Source: Mya arenaria (taxonomy: Eukaryota > Mollusca > Bivalvia > Myida > Myidae). Taken from it: a stretch of 64,000 nucleotides of DNA. The notes under the pieces are model-generated. The model was not told the origin of the DNA. It was given only the letters and a program-made list of their open reading frames with translations, and ran no database searches. Shown here piece after piece: positions 60,002-64,000 of this stretch. The position numbers and the translations under genes are program-made. How positions within the stretch are numbered: position 1 is the first letter of the stretch; each line of letters starts with the position of its first letter. The DNA is taken from positions 28,649,960 to 28,713,959 of the forward strand of contig NC_069128.1 of the NCBI RefSeq assembly GCF_026914265.1. The letters are read 5' to 3'.

Positions 60002-61370
60002 AGAAAGATTTTTATAAGCTTGTCTGTTTTTGAAGAACAAGGTAGAGGCATGGTTATAGCTTGGCCTCATTAGCCGCGGATGCATCATTGTGGGTGTGCA
60101 TGAACGTTAACCTTGGCCAAGTGGTTAAAAAAGATATTCAAATGAAACTTGGTACACATGTTGCCAGAGGCAATACACACATTGACATCAAGGCCCATAA
60201 GTGATTTTAATATTTATTGAGTATGAAAACCAACAGACGACCATTGGCATTCACCCCATGATACTTTATTTTTTAAAGTAAATTAAAACATTTTAAATTT
60301 GAGACATGTTGACAGTATGATGAATCGGAAAGAAAGAATTTCGTAACAACGCAATTGATAACTGCGCTGATCTGCACTATATTCTTATTTCTTTTTCAAG
60401 TGATATTCATGCTTGTCCTTCAGATATGTTATGTACATAGAATAAATCGAGGGGTATTTCAAGTCTGTTATAATTCCTTCTATGAAATTAAAAAGTTAGT
60501 ACAGCCTTGTTTTCACTTTATTAAAATGTGCTGTTTGTACATGTTAACACAATTGAGCTGATTTGTACTTGAATAATTGTAAAAGTTTGTCTACAGAACG
60601 GTTGAATGTTGAATGTGTCAATATTTGTAATAAATGGGAAAACAATTCACAAGTTGCCTTTCAGATTAAATTAACCGTCATGTGTTGACACCAATTAATG
60701 TGGTTAGCACATTTTACTAGGAGGTCAGTGTGCTTTGAGATCAGTCCTCATGGTGTATTTGAGTAACCTATATATATTTAAAGAAAACTGTATTAGTAGA
60801 AGTGACATTGACACACGTATTTAAAACTTTGTCTGCTTAACAAACATCCACATTGGGTCAGTATAAAACGCAGCTATTAGCGAAGCCAATATAGACATAT
60901 AGGGAAAATGTGTTTATGAACTAATTGTGTAGGGTCATCTGTCATCAAATAATTAAAGAAACCAACTTTGGACTCATTTATTTAGTGTCATCAAAAACAA
61001 ATAAAAAACATAATGACAAAGTTTTAAAAGCAGAAAACAAACTCAATATTTGTAAACACATGAAGATGTTTTTGACTTCAGGTTTCGCAAAAATGAAGTA
61101 ACTTAAGTAGTTTGTGAAGGTATACTACACGCATGATTGTAGAATGCATACACCATCGACATCGGGCGGGATGTTTTTTCCATATAATGTCATAGAGGGT
61201 TCTCCGTCAGTTCATGCAAATACATGTACAATGGTACTACACACCGTCGTCATATCTAGAAATTAGGATGAATACTAAGTGAGTGTCGGTAGTAGAACTA
61301 AATTTTGAATTTGCTCTTTCAAATAACTCCCCCGTCTAAGCTATTTGTTCCATAAAGCTTAGCCAAATTC
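60002..61370. other. intergenic, no gene seen
   Basis: AT-rich. A fragment AAATGAAACTTGGTACACAT with CCAGAGGCAATACACA near 60145 looks like part of another dispersed repeat. No supported coding region. Confidence 0.4.
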
Positions 61371-61443
61371 CTTAATTACTAAGGCGCACGTACTCAGAAG
61401 AAGTTTGTTGAATCCAGACTTGAAAACCATAATTGTAACCGGC

Positions 61444-61449
61444 TTTATT
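61444..61449 (-). terminator. candidate polyadenylation signal of the nuclear receptor
   Basis: AATAAA on the minus strand, 128 nt after the stop codon. Confidence 0.45.
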
Positions 61450-61576
61450 ATATTTCGCCTTTTCAGTTCTTGGTACAGTATTCCCAATCATTCGTATGCA
61501 CTGTTCAAAAATAGAGGCCAGACTTGAAGGGTATATGAAATACTCTTTGGGCATCAACTTGCACAAAACCTCACAC

Positions 61577-63208
61577 CTAGTCTGTCTCTGGTTTAAGTTC
61601 CCCCCAAACTGGCATCTTCTCTCGCACAATCTCGTTGGTGAAATATTCTTGATAGTCGTCATTAAACATGTCAGAAATACCCCTTGTGTCGACAAGGCAG
61701 TCCATGATTTTAGAAAACTTTCCAGACGAGTCCGGGTGTTGTCTTTTCACTTCCAGCTGCAGACGATCGGCCGTCATGACTTGGCACTTCTCGACTAATT
61801 TTGGGTTCAAAAGTTTGCATCGACCGGTTGAGAACACAGCTAACGCACACATCAACGCAAGTTCTGTTGGGTTTGGATTGAGTTTCTGTAGCTTGACAAG
61901 GCAATGTAACAGTTGATCAAAGTTCCGCTTTGAAATGTATTTGTCTACTACGTCTTCTTCATGATAGACCCCTCCCGATTTTATGAAGATTTTGTGTTCA
62001 GCACTAAATTCTCGAAAGCTTAACAAGATATCTATTTCATCAATACTTGCTTTAATAAGATTGACCTGGTCACGCACTGGCAGAGACAAAAACAATGGTA
62101 TTTCTTTTAAAAAGCCGCACGCGTTATCAAGCCAACCGTCCAGTACCTGAGTCTGTAACTCCATGTCAGCTACCCGTCCATCTATATCAAGTCCGTGCTG
62201 CCGGTATATTTCAGTAAACTCAGTCCAACTAATTGCCTTCAAACTTCCGAACAGTTCTTTTCTCCGTTTATGATTTTCTGCCGCATATTCAAGAGCTTTT
62301 GGCATATCTTCATCCTTTATATTGCCCGCACTATAGAATCGCATGTTACCTAATAGTTCTGCCATTTTCGTAACTACGTCATTAGTAAACTCTTTCGGCT
62401 TTTCAGACCCTATGCTACAATGAGACAATTTTGAGCAGACAATATCTAGCACTGCGTCTAAATCCATGTCAATTTCTTGGGTTTTATCTTGCTCTTCTTT
62501 ATCACCATCTTCCGCCACTTGTTTGTCTGCATCTGTCAAAGTCTTTGCCTCAATTATGGTTTCTGTCCGCTTGGATAGTTTGTATCTACCTATACTCGAC
62601 TTTTCCTTTGACATCCCCACCTCTTTGCATTTTTTTATTCGGCAACTTTTACAGTGCACCTTTGACTTAAAACTTATCACACAATTACCCCCCTTTTTAC
62701 AAGTGTAGCTGTTCTTCCTTAACAAGTACCTTCTGAAAAACCCTTTGCATGCCGCACATGAAATGACGCCGTAATGACAACCACATGCCTTAGCACCGCA
62801 CACATAACAAGGTGGAAACTTAAGTTTAGCGGTTTCTCGATTTGGCCGTACATTATCATCGTGTATGTTATCATCGGCTGGTGAGTGTTCTTCGGTTTGC
62901 TTTTGGTACATATGTTCCGTTCTACACACGTCTTTTAAGTCAATGATATCACAACTTCTTTCGGCATCAGAACTGGAATTCCACGGCGATAGCATGAAGT
63001 CCGTGGGAGGACTGCTGCTTTCTGTTGTGTTGGATGAAATATCGTCACTGGGTGTTCTATGGACCATGTCGATCAACGACAGCATTGACCCATTTAGCTC
63101 GAGATGGTCGTTATCCAACGCAGGCAATAGTTCGATTGTAAAGGTCGAATTATGGTACTCCTTCACAAAACTGTCATTGTCACAGAAGAGTTGAGCTAAA
63201 TCAGCCAT
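61577..63208 (-). CDS. nuclear receptor, single coding exon
   Basis: Ligand-regulated transcription factor family, nuclear. 543 residues from the ATG at 63208 (CAAACATGGCT, A at -3 and G at +4); the frame runs 17 codons further up without an ATG. DNA-binding domain at about 134-200: CYVCGAKACGCHYGVISC with AACKGFFRRYLL, then CKKGGNC and CKSCRIKKCKEVGM, all eight zinc cysteines present. P-box CAACKG instead of the usual CEGCKG. Ligand-binding domain about 300-543 with the helix 3-5 signature FLKEIPLFLSLPVRDQ, NLIKASIDEIDILL. No clear helix-12 activation core (candidate EYFTNEIV). No introns inside either domain, unlike most nuclear receptor genes. Subfamily not assignable by eye; NR1-like is a guess. 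Confidence 0.92.
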   Translation of the reverse strand: MADLAQLFCDNDSFVKEYHNSTFTIELLPALDNDHLELNGSMLSLIDMVHRTPSDDISSNTTESSSPPTDFMLSPWNSSSDAERSCDIIDLKDVCRTEHMYQKQTEEHSPADDNIHDDNVRPNRETAKLKFPPCYVCGAKACGCHYGVISCAACKGFFRRYLLRKNSYTCKKGGNCVISFKSKVHCKSCRIKKCKEVGMSKEKSSIGRYKLSKRTETIIEAKTLTDADKQVAEDGDKEEQDKTQEIDMDLDAVLDIVCSKLSHCSIGSEKPKEFTNDVVTKMAELLGNMRFYSAGNIKDEDMPKALEYAAENHKRRKELFGSLKAISWTEFTEIYRQHGLDIDGRVADMELQTQVLDGWLDNACGFLKEIPLFLSLPVRDQVNLIKASIDEIDILLSFREFSAEHKIFIKSGGVYHEEDVVDKYISKRNFDQLLHCLVKLQKLNPNPTELALMCALAVFSTGRCKLLNPKLVEKCQVMTADRLQLEVKRQHPDSSGKFSKIMDCLVDTRGISDMFNDDYQEYFTNEIVREKMPVWGELKPETD

Positions 63209-63276
63209 GTTTGCGCTGAAGCACTGGGGTATAGCCCGATAGTTGATACTTCCTTTCAAAGCCCGTTTTTAACAAC
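63209..63276 (-). other. 5' UTR part of the receptor's coding exon
   Basis: Minus-strand acceptor CATTTTAG|GTTGTT at 63277-63278 is the nearest to the ATG. In-frame stop TAA shortly after it shows the upstream exon cannot extend the protein in phase 1. Confidence 0.5.
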
Positions 63277-63591
63277 CTAAAATGACGACGCAAAAGTACA
63301 TTAAAACAACAACGTAGACATTTAACTTTTCATATACATGTTTCAATAGTTAATTTGTTGCAATAAACCAGCATCCATGTAAACGTAACCACATATTTAG
63401 TTTTCACTATGCCAGTACTCGGAAACGCTCGATAATGTTTCACATACGTGCAGGCTAGAGATATATATCTGAAATCGATGACCTCGATTAAGCATGTATA
63501 CGTTCATAGATATTCACACTAGGAAACTTTCTAAATAAAGCTGTAGATAAATCAAGGTATCAATAGATTTTACTATAAGTAAGTGACTTAC

Positions 63592-63760
63592 CTACAAGAC
63601 GTATGATGGTTAGATACAGTTTAAATCCTTTTTCACTACTAGGGTACCCACAACTTATCATGTCAGCATGTACTTCATTCATAGCTAAATATAAATGTTT
63701 CATCAGTGGTTCAATTTCTGTGACATTGACTAGGACAGGAAACCAACCATCCAATCAATA
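63592..63760 (-). other. probable upstream (5' UTR) exon of the receptor gene
   Basis: Minus-strand donor CTTGTAG|GTAAGT at 63592/63591 is a near-consensus 5' splice site. The sequence before it is open in one frame (MNEVHADMISCGYPSSEKGF) but joined to the 63276 acceptor it stops after two codons, so it would be an upstream ORF. It could instead belong to an unrelated gene. Confidence 0.35.
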
Positions 63761-64000
63761 GTCGGTGGATACACTACATGATAGTTTTATATTTAAAGGC
63801 AATACTGTACATCAACTCAAAAAAGTAGCTGTTGAGTACAGAAAGTTGCTGTTGTTTCTCAATAAATTTAACATAGCCGCGGTTAAGCATAGTTTTGGAA
63901 AGCTATGTTGACTCAATTTAAGTGATTTTTTACGAGTGATACCGAACTCTAGTCGAGTAAAATGTTTATATTAAAGGCGCACAATATAGGCTGATGCAAA

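Noticed and set aside
63560..63754. Upstream coding exon of the nuclear receptor
   Set aside because: Joined to the nearest acceptor it stops after two codons, and the apparent first codon is TTG, not ATG; kept only as a possible 5' UTR exon.

Overview
The window reads as animal nuclear DNA. It is AT-rich, its genes are split by GT-AG introns, and it is dense in transposon relics and tandem repeats. The mix of protein families (a secreted C1q/thrombospondin protein, a divergent nuclear receptor) and the style of the repeats suggest a lophotrochozoan, most likely a bivalve mollusc. That assignment is inference; no species could be fixed.

Layout. 1-7.7 kb is intergenic: a non-autonomous DNA transposon with a 6-bp target duplication (965-1801), a PHD-finger-like coding fragment on the minus strand (about 2.9-3.1 kb), a tandem array of about 195-bp units ending in a perfect 24-bp palindrome (3.75-5.14 kb), and the 3' end of a dead LINE (5.5-6.7 kb). 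7,742-14,474 (+) is an eight-exon secreted-protein gene: signal peptide, Ly6/uPAR-like cysteine domain, ShKT, three thrombospondin type-1 repeats, C1q. An in-frame TGA sits at the end of the second thrombospondin exon. 14.5-17.4 kb is intergenic.

17,475-55,710 (+) is the main gene, the homologue of the spliceosome/exon-junction factor CWC22. I could assemble 20 coding exons into one continuous 1,520-residue reading frame: a long RS-rich N-terminus, MIF4G, acidic linker, MA3, and a charged tail. Its introns hold nested transposons, a ~200-bp-arm inverted repeat, a ~5-kb array with 27/54/23-bp periods, and several smaller arrays.

The most striking signal is in this gene. Six exon-intron boundaries have been tandemly copied into the adjacent intron: the ends of exons 4, 13 and 14 with their 5' splice sites (27, 3 and 2 further copies that keep the junction), and the beginnings of exons 8, 16 and 18 (1, 2 and 1 degenerate copies). 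The gene therefore carries ladders of duplicate and decoy splice sites. The gene product is itself a splicing factor, so splicing of this transcript deserves direct inspection.

55.7-61.5 kb is intergenic and rich in MITE-like elements. 61,577-63,208 (-) is a nuclear receptor whose DNA- and ligand-binding domains lie in a single coding exon, with an unusual first-finger P-box and a probable non-coding 5' exon near 63.6 kb.
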